From a virus, in IMG/VR virus record IMGVR_UViG_3300026382_000002, positions 97,462 to 161,461 of that record: a stretch of DNA of 64,000 bases; one strand, given 5' to 3'. A model generated the notes under the pieces. It saw only the letters and a program-made list of their open reading frames with translations. It was not told the origin of the DNA and ran no database searches. Both the position numbers and the translations under genes were made by a program. Below, one piece after another: positions 33,880-42,777 of this stretch. Within the stretch, counting starts at the first letter, position 1. The number at the start of each line of letters is the position of its first letter.

Positions 33880-34764
33880 TTATATTTTTTTATTTAAAAA
33901 TTTTTCAGCATCTTCTAGCAAATCAACATAGTCACTACCGAAATTTTCATCTTTGCAAGCCATATCAATGATTGTTCCATTTCGTTTTACTACATTAAAT
34001 ATGGCATATACATCATGCTCTTCACCTTTTTCATTATCGACGATTTTGCCTGTTACTTTCCAGTCTTGAGTTATCTCACCGCTATCGTCAATGTCACTGC
34101 ATACTAATTCAACATCTTCACCTGCAAATCTTATTTTCGGTCTTGTCCATAGACTAAACTCTGTACACCAAGGACCCATTGCATCTATTTTAAATACAAA
34201 ATCTTCACTTTCATCGACTTTCTCTTCAACTATCTCCTGTGGAGGTTTGTTTTTGCAATATTCATACCAACCGGAATCGCTTTCCTCCACCTTTGTAAAA
34301 CCATATTTACTTAGGTCTAGCCAACTAGGCGCCGCTTTTTCGGGATTGTTTAACAATGTGTCGTTTATATAGTCTTCTTCATTTTCTTTTATAGAATATA
34401 TTGCTCCACCTTTTATATAATAAGACGGCGTCCATCCGTAATCATCAGCTACACATCTGAAAGCCAAGCCCTCTTCGCTTTGCACCCATTCATCGCTCCA
34501 TTCTATTTCATAACCATTTTCAGTTATTTTTCCAATGACTGGGTTTTCAACCATATTCCAGTTTGCAAAAAGTATTTCTTTTTCAGGGTCTTCGTATCCA
34601 GGTTCCCCGTAATGTTCGCACCACCATTCGATTAAACCTATTTCTTTAAGGGCGTAAACTATATCGTCTACCGACCATCCTTTTACGTTTTCTTCCGTGA
34701 TAACTTCACCATTATCATATTTTTCTTGAAGTTTTTCTACAAATTTTTCAAATTCTTTTTCCAT
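33880..34764 (-). CDS. Hypothetical protein, 294 aa
   Basis: Begins MEKEFEKFVEKLQEKYDNGE. Rich in Trp, Glu and Asp, with 'AFRCVADDYGWTPSYYI' near residue 110 and a C-terminal beta section. No catalytic motif; overall charge strongly negative. Confidence 0.5.
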   Translation of the reverse strand: MEKEFEKFVEKLQEKYDNGEVITEENVKGWSVDDIVYALKEIGLIEWWCEHYGEPGYEDPEKEILFANWNMVENPVIGKITENGYEIEWSDEWVQSEEGLAFRCVADDYGWTPSYYIKGGAIYSIKENEEDYINDTLLNNPEKAAPSWLDLSKYGFTKVEESDSGWYEYCKNKPPQEIVEEKVDESEDFVFKIDAMGPWCTEFSLWTRPKIRFAGEDVELVCSDIDDSGEITQDWKVTGKIVDNEKGEEHDVYAIFNVVKRNGTIIDMACKDENFGSDYVDLLEDAEKFLNKKI

Positions 34765-34773
34765 AAATACTCC

Positions 34774-35031
34774 TTAAAAAAATTCTAAATAATCTGGCAT
34801 GGATAATTGCATTTCGCACAATTCATTATCGCCTATAATGTAATGTTTATTGAGAAAGGTTATTACATCAAAAGCGTTATCGACACAATTAAGGTCAACA
34901 AAGATTGACCTTTTCTCATTGCACTTCTTTTCTTCAACGCACAAGTCTAGAAATTCTTTTTTTAAAAGCCTTGCTATATCGTCAATCGAATTTCCAGAGG
35001 CATTAAATGCACACACGGTATATCTATGCAT
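34774..35031 (-). CDS. Hypothetical protein, 85 aa
   Basis: Begins MHRYTVCAFNASGNSIDDIA. Alpha/beta with five cysteines. Overlaps the upstream gene by eight bases. Confidence 0.45.
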   Translation of the reverse strand: MHRYTVCAFNASGNSIDDIARLLKKEFLDLCVEEKKCNEKRSIFVDLNCVDNAFDVITFLNKHYIIGDNELCEMQLSMPDYLEFF

Positions 35032-35617
35032 TTATCTCCCTCCATTTTTTCTTTATTTCTGTAAATGCCACACTGCCTTGTTCTTTAACTTTTTCACGGC
35101 AGAACAATAATAGCTCTTTAAGTTTGTCGTCCAAATAATAAATATGTGAATCCATAAACGGACTCACTCCGTCAAACACATAATATGCAAGCTCTAAACT
35201 TTCGGAAAAATCCATACCGCAGCCCGTAAGAGATAAAACACAAACCTCCAAATCCAATATATTGTTAACCGTAACTGATGGTATTTCCAATTCAAGAAAC
35301 AAAGGCATTTCATAATTACAGTTTTTACTTTGCAGCACGTAATGCATATTATACATCGGATAACATCTTGAATTTACATATTCTTCCCAGTAATCGCTTT
35401 CTTTAAAATTATTAAGTATTTCCGATAAATCCCCGTTCTTCTTTGCTTCGGCAATAAAAGCATCAACATCTTCCACATTGTAAAAATCACGCACATATTG
35501 CTCAAACTCGTATATCTTTATTATTTTTTCATCATCTTTTTCCAAAAATTCAACTTCTACATTTTCATTGCTTAGACTATCTAGCATTTCATTATCCAAA
35601 TAAATAGTGTAACTCAT
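35024..35617 (-). CDS. Hypothetical protein, 197 aa
   Basis: Begins MSYTIYLDNEMLDSLSNENV. Acidic, mainly helical, with a cysteine-rich middle (CVLSLTGCG). No family recognised. Confidence 0.5.
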   Translation of the reverse strand: MSYTIYLDNEMLDSLSNENVEVEFLEKDDEKIIKIYEFEQYVRDFYNVEDVDAFIAEAKKNGDLSEILNNFKESDYWEEYVNSRCYPMYNMHYVLQSKNCNYEMPLFLELEIPSVTVNNILDLEVCVLSLTGCGMDFSESLELAYYVFDGVSPFMDSHIYYLDDKLKELLLFCREKVKEQGSVAFTEIKKKWREINA

Positions 35618-36000
35618 TGTTCACCTCCTTCTTCCATATTGTTGAGCAGCTCAGTTAAAACAGACATTATTCCTGTAACAACAGTAACCGGTGGTAAGAG
35701 ATTTGAACTCAAGACCACATACAACTCATCTTTATCAGACATAGCAACCATCATATCTACTTTACATTCCTCCGCAAACATATTTCCTGCAACCACTTCT
35801 GCGAGAAGCGTATCATTTTCAGACGCTTCTTTTCTGAATTCTTCATAGCTAAACAAATCTTTATCAAGATGCCACACTGTGGAATTAGAAGCATCCCCTT
35901 CATTCATTTTAATAGCAATTACATCATCATTGGGGCTCCAGTTATTAAAATATTCATTAAAAGAAATTGATTTCATATTTTTTATCTTTTCTAAATTCAT
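35614..36000 (-). CDS. Hypothetical protein, 128 aa
   Basis: Begins MNLEKIKNMKSISFNEYFNN. Helix-strand mix with a hydrophobic C-terminal helix ending in GGEQ. Four-base overlap with the 197-aa gene. Confidence 0.5.
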   Translation of the reverse strand: MNLEKIKNMKSISFNEYFNNWSPNDDVIAIKMNEGDASNSTVWHLDKDLFSYEEFRKEASENDTLLAEVVAGNMFAEECKVDMMVAMSDKDELYVVLSSNLLPPVTVVTGIMSVLTELLNNMEEGGEQ

Positions 36001-36062
36001 TGTATCTCCTTTTGTTTTTATTAGGAAAAATTTTCCCTTTTATATATATCTTTTTTTTCTTG

Positions 36063-36569
36063 TTATTCCTGCAGTTTAGACAAGTCGATATTATATACGG
36101 CTTTGTCAAATATTAACTCAGGTAGGGTTGAAGTGTTGTAAGTTCCTTTCGTAATTGTGTCGACAATAGATGTATCCTCTTCGTATATTTCATCTATCAC
36201 CTCTCCGTTTTCTTTATTTGAAATCAGCCATTGGGTTGTGGTTTTTTCTACCTCAACCTTTTCAAACACAACACCTTCTTTCTCTAAACTGTTCATTTTT
36301 CCGACAAGCGCTATAGTTCTGGCTTCCACCACTAATTCAATGAACCTATCTACGTTTATTTTTCTGTTAAGAAAGAAGCTTTTTAACGCTTTATACATTA
36401 CATCTTGCGCATTATCATACCAACCGGTAAGTTCTCCAGCCAAATCCCAATATCCATTTGCACCTTTTTCGTCAGTTCCATCTGTTAACTCCTTGTTTTT
36501 ATAACGCTCATTTATTTTTAAAATTGTTTCATATAGATTTGCAAAATTAGACATATCGTATACATTCAT
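36063..36569 (-). CDS. Hypothetical protein, 168 aa, paralogue of the 18394 gene
   Basis: GANGYWDLAGELTGWYDNAQ and the following helices (VDRFIELVVEARTIALVGKM) align with the 177-aa protein at 18394. The C-terminal third is divergent and beta/acidic. Function unknown. Confidence 0.55.
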   Translation of the reverse strand: MNVYDMSNFANLYETILKINERYKNKELTDGTDEKGANGYWDLAGELTGWYDNAQDVMYKALKSFFLNRKINVDRFIELVVEARTIALVGKMNSLEKEGVVFEKVEVEKTTTQWLISNKENGEVIDEIYEEDTSIVDTITKGTYNTSTLPELIFDKAVYNIDLSKLQE

Positions 36570-36579
36570 ACCTCCTCCT

Positions 36580-36831
36580 TCAAATAATTGAATTTTTCAA
36601 GTAATTGATTTTTTTATTGCAGTCTTTTACATTGTTGCTTTCACGCTCCAATACTCTAAGCAATAAGTTTATTTCAAATGGCGTCATTTTCATTACCTCA
36701 TCTACAAAGTCACCATAAGGAAGCGCAATTACCTCTCTTGCAGCTTCTATACCGACTTCTTCATCCCAATATTCTTCATTATCATACCTTTCCAATATAT
36801 CGTTTGTTAGAGCTTCTCTTATCATAGACAT
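36580..36831 (-). CDS. Hypothetical protein, 83 aa
   Basis: ATG 36831 (MSMIREALTNDILERY) follows AAGGAG. Helical, acidic first half and a basic C-terminus (CNKKINYLKNS). Longer frames lack a ribosome binding site. Confidence 0.5.
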   Translation of the reverse strand: MSMIREALTNDILERYDNEEYWDEEVGIEAAREVIALPYGDFVDEVMKMTPFEINLLLRVLERESNNVKDCNKKINYLKNSII

Positions 36832-36841
36832 TTTATTCTCC

Positions 36842-37144
36842 TTATGCAGTTTTGTTTTTTGACCATTCCGGCCACAATCTATCTCTAAAATTAGCAGGCA
36901 ACCTATATCTGACAAGCACTTTCCCGCAACCATACCTTTTTTTTATATGCTCTACAGCTTCATTTATAGCGGCAACGGAAGCCTTTTTTGTATGTTTACT
37001 GTAATATTCCAGACTTATCTCATCAAGTGGACCGTTGAGAGTAATATATGGCAAATTGCCTGTATTGGCTGTAGCATCTAATAGTATAATTAAAATATCT
37101 TTAGTGATTTTGTCTATTCTTACCATGATTTCAGTTGCTTTCAT
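36842..37144 (-). CDS. Hypothetical protein, 100 aa
   Basis: Begins MKATEIMVRIDKITKDILII. Alpha/beta, basic C-terminus 'FRDRLWPEWSKNKTA'. Overlaps the large upstream gene by 14 bases. Confidence 0.45.
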   Translation of the reverse strand: MKATEIMVRIDKITKDILIILLDATANTGNLPYITLNGPLDEISLEYYSKHTKKASVAAINEAVEHIKKRYGCGKVLVRYRLPANFRDRLWPEWSKNKTA

Positions 37145-38519
37145 TCTGTTCTTCCTCCATTCTTTTTATAGCAGCCTTTATTGCATTTAGCACATATCTT
37201 TTTTCATTAGAATTGGCCATCTCATATAACTTTTTACCGTTTATACACTCAACTTTTTGAGTATTTATTTTGTGTCTTTCAATAAAGGCCATTGTCCCGG
37301 CTTTACAATTTCCTCCTTTAAGAGAGTCTTCAAAAGTTACACATACTTTTTCAGCTTTTGCTAATATTTCTTCCGTTCTTAATCTGTTTAAATACCTAGC
37401 ATAAAGCTTATTATGAATTTCTCTAAGTTTCTCTAAAACAATTCTTTTAAGCGACTTTTCAGGAGATGCTATCTGCTTGTCAAATACATCAAGCAGAAAC
37501 TCCAGCCATGAAATGTGATATTCCTCCCCATGTTTAATAAAAGCGTCTATTTTTATAGAAGTACCGGGCACAAATGTTTTTTCAAGGCCCATACCTAGTT
37601 TTTTAACCATTTTTTCAAAACCGGGAATATCTTTTTTTGCACTGGCTATTTCTATAAAAAACGAATCACCCTCCCTTTTTACAATTTCGTATTTGATGAG
37701 TTCTTTGATTTCGGAAAGAGGCAGATTGCATATTTCGTCGTCGCTTGTTAATTTATTGGATATCTCTATAATAGCATCCAAGTCAACGCCCAATTCTTCA
37801 ATAGATTCAACTAGATGGTTTTCATTAATCTCATCCCATATAATATCTGGAAGAGAATTAATTTCCATGCTTTTTTTCCAATCAGCAATTATTTCAATAA
37901 TTTTCTCACTTTCTCCCTCTGGAACCATATAAATGCCGTAGCCGTCAAACGATTCCCACTCCAGTTCACCATTTTCGTTATAAAAAGCATATTCGAAATA
38001 CGCATTACCATACTTAGGAACTACATACCACCTCTTACCCTTATAAGTGTAACAATCAGTATTCTTGGCTATTTCATTTATATCCTCACACATCATTTCG
38101 AAACCGCCCTCATTCCAAAAACAATCTAATTCAGCATCAGATATATCCCACGCATATGTTTCGATGCTGTCAATTACCCAATCTTCATCCAATACTGAAT
38201 CAGAATTAGTTGCTATTATATAACCATCTGGTTTATGGTTTTTGATAAAATTTATATCCCTTTCACTTTCATCAACCACTTCCTCGTACCCATACATTCT
38301 CTCATATAAATCTTTTTGAATTGAAAACATTTCATCTCTATCTTCTAGGTCAAGTCCTTTAATAATAATGTCGTATTTGCAACCATACCCAAAAGTAATC
38401 CTTTTAACTTCATCAAATACGGCAAATGCTCTACTATTAATCCACTCTATCTTCCAATAGCTGTTTTCGTTTTCTATAAATTCTTCTATTAATTTGTATA
38501 TTTTTTCAGTTTTTGTCAT
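37131..38519 (-). CDS. Large hypothetical protein with DSLxxGNC motif, 462 aa
   Basis: Acidic first half rich in Trp and Tyr, then a mainly helical second half. Near residue 396 it reads CVTFEDSLKGGNCKAGTMAF. This matches the 'vtl.DSl.aGNC..GT..F' motif seen at the C-terminus of various bacterial and phage proteins of unknown function, followed there as here by a helical basic end. No enzyme motif otherwise. Confidence 0.5.
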   Translation of the reverse strand: MTKTEKIYKLIEEFIENENSYWKIEWINSRAFAVFDEVKRITFGYGCKYDIIIKGLDLEDRDEMFSIQKDLYERMYGYEEVVDESERDINFIKNHKPDGYIIATNSDSVLDEDWVIDSIETYAWDISDAELDCFWNEGGFEMMCEDINEIAKNTDCYTYKGKRWYVVPKYGNAYFEYAFYNENGELEWESFDGYGIYMVPEGESEKIIEIIADWKKSMEINSLPDIIWDEINENHLVESIEELGVDLDAIIEISNKLTSDDEICNLPLSEIKELIKYEIVKREGDSFFIEIASAKKDIPGFEKMVKKLGMGLEKTFVPGTSIKIDAFIKHGEEYHISWLEFLLDVFDKQIASPEKSLKRIVLEKLREIHNKLYARYLNRLRTEEILAKAEKVCVTFEDSLKGGNCKAGTMAFIERHKINTQKVECINGKKLYEMANSNEKRYVLNAIKAAIKRMEEEQNESN

Positions 38520-38973
38520 ATTGTCTCCTTAATAACTTCTCAATTACCTCTTCAGCTTTTTCTTCTGTTAGCCCTTCTTTAAAATCTGTTTGAACAAATC
38601 TGTTTTCCGGGATAACAGAGCACGCTTCTCCACATATATCATAATTCTCGTCATCAATTACGACAAATGCAATATTGTTTATATCTGCGTTTTCTTCAAT
38701 CCAATGCATTATCTGCTCCCCTCTCCATTCTCTCTGCCTTGGAGTTATACCGATTACCTTATCAACATATTTAAAATTAACCGTTTTTAAAAGCTCTATA
38801 GCCTCTTCACACCAGGATGAAGATATAACTATATCTGCGTTGGTTTTCTTTATGATAGATTCAAGATTTTTAGTAAGGTCTTCTTCGATGTATTTCCAGT
38901 TGGCGAGAGAGGAGGAAGGGGTTCCGTAGGTATTAAGGACGCCGTCAACGTCCAGAAAGATTACCCTCCTCAT
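38506..38973 (-). CDS. HAD-superfamily hydrolase, 155 aa
   Basis: ATG 38973 (MRRVIFLDVDGVLNTYG) follows AAAGGAA. Motif I is FLDVDGVLN (nucleophile D at residue 8, acid D at 10). IVISSSWC matches motif II, and a late 'IDDENYDI' fits the acidic motif IV. The spacing and 'T.......R..eI..Wi' section recall HAD_SAK_2 type phosphatases of RNA repair systems and phage nucleotidases. Substrate unknown; a phosphatase acting on a nucleotide or RNA end is plausible. Confidence 0.65.
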   Translation of the reverse strand: MRRVIFLDVDGVLNTYGTPSSSLANWKYIEEDLTKNLESIIKKTNADIVISSSWCEEAIELLKTVNFKYVDKVIGITPRQREWRGEQIMHWIEENADINNIAFVVIDDENYDICGEACSVIPENRFVQTDFKEGLTEEKAEEVIEKLLRRQYDKN

Positions 38974-39190
38974 CGTGTTTCCTTTCTTTTTCAAGAAGTC
39001 TTTTTCTTTCGTCTTCAATTAAAAAATCTAAATACGTTCTTGCCTTCAACAAGTCTTCAAGACCGTTTTTGTTTTTCCATCTACACACATACTTAATTAC
39101 ATTCCCTTCACAAAACGGTATATCGTTTGCGAGTATAAACTCCACTGGTGTTATTTTCATATCGTAATGTTTCGGAGTTACCTTATCCAT
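38945..39190 (-). CDS. DUF3310 protein, 81 aa
   Basis: ATG 39190 follows AAGGAGG. PKHYDMKITPVEFILANDIP then 'FCEGNVIKYVCRWKNKNGLED' (cited in two parts) and LLKARTYLDFLI are the whole DUF3310 signature (pxHY...piE.i....l.f..GN.iKYv.R...K.G.eDl.KA..yl..li). The family is very common in phages next to nucleotide metabolism genes; its activity is not established. Confidence 0.7.
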   Translation of the reverse strand: MDKVTPKHYDMKITPVEFILANDIPFCEGNVIKYVCRWKNKNGLEDLLKARTYLDFLIEDERKRLLEKERKHDEEGNLSGR

Positions 39191-39491
39191 TAAATCCTCC
39201 TTGCAATACTTGAATGTGAACATTATTACCAGCAAGAGAGCCTTTATCTCTTGCTTTAAATGTGAAGAATTCATCAAATCCCACAAACAGTTCATTATAA
39301 TAACTGGCAATCGTTACATTTATTCCCTTTTTTTGAATGTGCTCGGCTGTCAGTTTGCAAATATGAGCAATGATTTCATCTCCCGTTTTTTCGTTGTCAC
39401 AATACACTTTAACAAACAACTCAAACTTCTGCTTTTCATTGTTTAAAAAACTTACCGGAATTTCATATTCCTGATACGCTTTAATAATCAT
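39183..39491 (-). CDS. Hypothetical protein, 102 aa
   Basis: ATG 39491 (MIIKAYQEYEIPVSF) follows GGAGG and overlaps the TGA of the ThyX-like gene (ATGA). Alpha/beta fold, no motif recognised. Tight coupling to thyX suggests the same process. Confidence 0.5.
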   Translation of the reverse strand: MIIKAYQEYEIPVSFLNNEKQKFELFVKVYCDNEKTGDEIIAHICKLTAEHIQKKGINVTIASYYNELFVGFDEFFTFKARDKGSLAGNNVHIQVLQGGFNG

Positions 39492-40609
39492 AGTTTTTCC
39501 TCCATATACCACTCAAGCAACTCTCTCATCATTTTTGCTATTTGAGCTGTTTGAGCTTGGGTTTTATCTTTGATTAATTCTGGATATGCTTTTCTTTGAA
39601 GTAGAAAATGCATGATAGATTTATCATCATCAATATATCCGCTTAATGTCCACTCTTTGAACTTCATATGATTTGGCCATCTCTGATATGTTTCAAGAGG
39701 ATAGCCTGCTTTTTTAAGCTCTTCCTGGGCTTTAAGTGGAGGTAAACTCAATAGGTGATTTAAAATATCTTCTCTGCTTCCATGCAGCACTCCGCTTTCT
39801 TTAAATTTTTCTTCAATATCAGATGGAAGCCAATATTCATCTTCCTTACTCCATCTGTCAGACTGAGCAATCTGTGTTAATTGCCCGTGAGTTCTTATCT
39901 GCGCAAACACGAAATATGGTGCTCTAATCCTAAATGACACAAATTGAGGTACATCCTTGTTAAAAGGTATCTCATCTTCCTTAAACCCGAAAGAGAGCAT
40001 ATTCCTCATATTCGTGTACACTTCGTAAAAATTATCGGTCATAGGCACCGAATGCGCATATCTCATAAAATCCAACACTCTATCGGTTGATGTTGCAAAA
40101 AACGGCTCAGAATCAACAAGATTAGCAAAAAATCTCCATAACCCCCCTTCTGATTCCTGAATATATATTTTTACAGGAATGTTTTCAAGAGGTCTGCTTG
40201 GACCTTTTTTAACAACTACATCTTCCGGATTGTTTTTTGCCGCATAAATTTTAAACCATCCCTTATCAACAACTTTGTGAGGTGCTTTTCTTATTTCTTC
40301 ATTTCCGCATTTGGAGCAATTTAATATATAAGCATATTCAGTGTCTGTATTGGCATATTCTTTAAATTTTAATACCCCTCCACACTTACTGCATTTCGCT
40401 TCAGTGTAAAAGTCTCCCGCAGCCTCGTGGAAAAATTCATTCCATCTTTTCTCAGGGTTTTTAGACCCTCTTCTTCCAAAAGATACAGAGGCCATATCGG
40501 CCGCAAATTTCATCCTGTTTTCTTTTGAAGCATTTGCATACCTTGATTCTACACTTTCCACAGGATTGATAGTAACTTCCATTCCGCAATCAGTTTTTAA
40601 CGTTTTCAT
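39488..40609 (-). CDS. Divergent ThyX-like flavin thymidylate synthase with inserted zinc ribbon, 373 aa
   Basis: The core PQFVSFRIRAPYFVFAQI followed by RTHGQLTQIAQSDRW (residues 221-253) aligns column by column with the ThyX signature Q..RHR..S.NE.S.RY. The first R of RHR is replaced by T and the second by G; H241, Q237, S250 and R252 are kept and Y becomes W253. The C-terminal KTQAQTAQIAKMM (about 349-361) fits the 'AQ.EIR..' end with its R missing. An insertion with C73, C76, C98 and C101 forms a zinc ribbon absent from typical ThyX. ThyX makes dTMP from dUMP with FAD and methylene-folate. The changed FAD/dUMP loop suggests altered substrate or chemistry, such as a modified pyrimidine (inference). 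Confidence 0.6.
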   Translation of the reverse strand: MKTLKTDCGMEVTINPVESVESRYANASKENRMKFAADMASVSFGRRGSKNPEKRWNEFFHEAAGDFYTEAKCSKCGGVLKFKEYANTDTEYAYILNCSKCGNEEIRKAPHKVVDKGWFKIYAAKNNPEDVVVKKGPSRPLENIPVKIYIQESEGGLWRFFANLVDSEPFFATSTDRVLDFMRYAHSVPMTDNFYEVYTNMRNMLSFGFKEDEIPFNKDVPQFVSFRIRAPYFVFAQIRTHGQLTQIAQSDRWSKEDEYWLPSDIEEKFKESGVLHGSREDILNHLLSLPPLKAQEELKKAGYPLETYQRWPNHMKFKEWTLSGYIDDDKSIMHFLLQRKAYPELIKDKTQAQTAQIAKMMRELLEWYMEEKL

Positions 40610-41190
40610 TTTACTCCTTTATTTGTAAATGTTGGGCCTGCAATAATAACAGGTCCGCTTTCAGCTTCAAAATCAACGTTATCAGAATGATTTCTTTCTT
40701 CTTTTAAACGATTTTTGAAGTATTCAATTATATCGTCTTTCGTTAGGATTTCCTCGTAATCAATTTCAAATTCTCCGCAATCCTGTTCAATTGGTTCATC
40801 TATTCTGTTGTTCCAACCAATCGGTTTATACAACGTTACCACCCATCCTAATTTTCCACTTTCTATAAGCTTATCAATAAGCTCTTCATTAGAATATTCG
40901 TCAACAATTTTAGTATATGCTTCATCAGGGTCACAGGTAGGTACTGAAATTTGATTAGCAAATTTATTCACCTGTTTTGGTTCAAATTCAGCTTGAACAA
41001 ATTCCAACCACTCGATAGTGTCCCAATCTTCAGTTAAATCATCAAACGACACTACCATATCTACATCGGGAAGAACTATTTTTGCATATTTTTGGTCATT
41101 TATCAGCATTTGTTTCACAAGCTCCTCTACTTCGTCTATATTATTGATAAAATCTTCATAAGTTTTTTCTTTCGTCTTAAACTCAATCAT
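40606..41190 (-). CDS. Hypothetical protein, 194 aa
   Basis: Begins MIEFKTKEKTYEDFINNIDE; acidic alpha/beta. Its stop overlaps the ATG of the ThyX-like gene, so the two are coupled. No motif recognised. Confidence 0.5.
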   Translation of the reverse strand: MIEFKTKEKTYEDFINNIDEVEELVKQMLINDQKYAKIVLPDVDMVVSFDDLTEDWDTIEWLEFVQAEFEPKQVNKFANQISVPTCDPDEAYTKIVDEYSNEELIDKLIESGKLGWVVTLYKPIGWNNRIDEPIEQDCGEFEIDYEEILTKDDIIEYFKNRLKEERNHSDNVDFEAESGPVIIAGPTFTNKGVK

Positions 41191-41193
41191 TTA

Positions 41194-41439
41194 TCATCCT
41201 TTGTAATTGATTTTTTCCATCTCGTCTATAACTTCAACTAAGAAGCTTTTAAAAGATGCCGCAAATCCTGCTGGATTTCTTATAAAGCTTTGCCATTTTT
41301 CTTCTATATAACTGTCACCTACTTCCTTATTTAACGCACGCTCCATAAACTCTTTAAATTTTTCAAAATCTATTCTATTGAATAGATATTTATAAATTAC
41401 CTCAAACTCTTTGGCTTTATTTACAGTTTTGTCGTTCAT
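41194..41439 (-). CDS. Helical hypothetical protein, 81 aa
   Basis: Begins MNDKTVNKAKEFEVIYKYLF; all-helical, charged. Looks like a small single-domain protein; function unknown. Confidence 0.45.
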   Translation of the reverse strand: MNDKTVNKAKEFEVIYKYLFNRIDFEKFKEFMERALNKEVGDSYIEEKWQSFIRNPAGFAASFKSFLVEVIDEMEKINYKG

Positions 41440-41450
41440 ATTGTCTCCTT

Positions 41451-41585
41451 TTAATCCATATAGATTTCAAAACCGTTTTCAACTTTATCTGTTTCACCTA
41501 ACTCTACACTAACTTTATACAAATCGTCGTCTTTGTAAATATAGAACCCTTCTTCGCTTTTGTTAAAACGATGTCGCAAACACAC
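41451..41585 (-). CDS. Small protein, 44 aa, non-ATG start
   Basis: Found in the gap 41440-41562. The reading frame NKSEEGFYIYKDDDLYKVSV and on to YMD has clear coding character. The only possible starts are GTG 41585 or TTG 41579, inside the end of the upstream gene, and neither has a good ribosome binding site. It may be coupled, or be a small fragment joined by a frameshift to the 41563 gene. Confidence 0.35.
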   Translation of the reverse strand: MCLRHRFNKSEEGFYIYKDDDLYKVSVELGETDKVENGFEIYMD

Positions 41586-41889
41586 CGTTATCGGCGCTAA
41601 CCTTATTTAATCTTACAGCAATTGCATAGATTCTGTTGTCATCATATGCAACGAATTCATTTTCGTTATCTGCTCTTACGATACTTTGGAACGCTTTTCC
41701 AATATCATTGTATTGACCGTTTTCAACTAGGTATCTTGCGCCCTCTTTCATAAACTCTTCTGCCTCTTTTTTTTCCGCTTTAAAAGCGTTTACAGCTTTT
41801 TCATAATCTGAAAATACTCTTACAACACAATCAGAATCAAGAACAGCTTCTCCACTATTTAATATAGTTACTACATATACTTTTTCCAT
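41563..41889 (-). CDS. Hypothetical protein, 108 aa
   Basis: Begins MEKVYVVTILNSGEAVLDSD. The layout 'vyvV........l....Vf.....A..a...' is the common phage/bacterial type with a strand, then an Ala/Glu helix, then strands. Ribosome binding site AGGAG. No function. Confidence 0.5.
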   Translation of the reverse strand: MEKVYVVTILNSGEAVLDSDCVVRVFSDYEKAVNAFKAEKKEAEEFMKEGARYLVENGQYNDIGKAFQSIVRADNENEFVAYDDNRIYAIAVRLNKVSADNGVFATSF

Positions 41890-41900
41890 TTTTCTCTCCT

Positions 41901-42557
41901 TTAATTATTTAAAATTTCGATTCCGTATGGTATGTACAAACCATCTCCTGCCGGAGCCACATATATACACACAAACATTTGATGTTTCAACAAATCTATT
42001 GCGATTATCAGCTCATCATTGGCTACATCAAAACACGCCATATCCATAGGGATATTTAAATTACCCCTTATTGTTTCAACAATGGAATCAAACGTCAATC
42101 TTTTGTTGCTCACAGCATCCAGCAGTTTATCGCTATTTATTCTTGATGCTTCATATCTTGCAATTATTCGACACTCATCAATACTCATATCAATTTTATC
42201 GTCAAACGCTATTCTATTTGACGGGTCATATTTTAAAACTGCCGGCACTTGCTGCAATTGATACAAATACGTAAACTCATCTTCATCAGAAATTTTTACA
42301 ATTTTAAACCCAAGTTCCTCGAAAGCAAGTTCTATCTCATCAAAATTTTTCACAAAAGTTTTATTAGTAGACATATGAATTAAATCCATCATATGTTTTA
42401 CCAAATAAAACAACGCCTGATTTAAATCATCGGCACAAATCCCCACCATTTGCATATTTTCATCCATAATACAGATATTTTTAAGACCATCAATTGATAC
42501 ATAAAAATTGCCTCCGTTTTCATAGAGTTTTTTAATAAACTCTTTATTTACTTTCAT
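41901..42557 (-). CDS. Hypothetical protein, 218 aa
   Basis: Begins MKVNKEFIKKLYENGGNFYV; alpha/beta, with 'ICADDLNQALFYLVKHMMDL' near residue 40. No family recognised. Its 3' end precedes the 108-aa gene by 11 bases. Confidence 0.5.
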   Translation of the reverse strand: MKVNKEFIKKLYENGGNFYVSIDGLKNICIMDENMQMVGICADDLNQALFYLVKHMMDLIHMSTNKTFVKNFDEIELAFEELGFKIVKISDEDEFTYLYQLQQVPAVLKYDPSNRIAFDDKIDMSIDECRIIARYEASRINSDKLLDAVSNKRLTFDSIVETIRGNLNIPMDMACFDVANDELIIAIDLLKHQMFVCIYVAPAGDGLYIPYGIEILNN

Positions 42558-42777
42558 TTTTGTCCTTTACTTGCTTGATATGTTTAACGTTTTCAATCTG
42601 ATGACAATTTTGTTTGTTTACTTCTTTAATAGCGCTCAATCCACACATTCCGATAAATATAATTCCTCCCATAATCATAAAGCCAACATCTCCGGATTCT
42701 TTTGAGAATTTAGCTCCTAAATAAGCAAGAGATAAAATAATTGCTGCTACTATAATAGCGATACCTAACATTGCCAT
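42544..42777 (-). CDS. Two-pass membrane protein, 77 aa
   Basis: MAMLGIAIIVAAIILSLAYL and 'VGFMIMGGIIFIGMCGLSAI' are two membrane segments with a short loop containing KES; the C-terminal tail is basic and polar. Ribosome binding site AAGGAG. A small inner-membrane protein, role unknown. Confidence 0.55.
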   Translation of the reverse strand: MAMLGIAIIVAAIILSLAYLGAKFSKESGDVGFMIMGGIIFIGMCGLSAIKEVNKQNCHQIENVKHIKQVKDKNESK

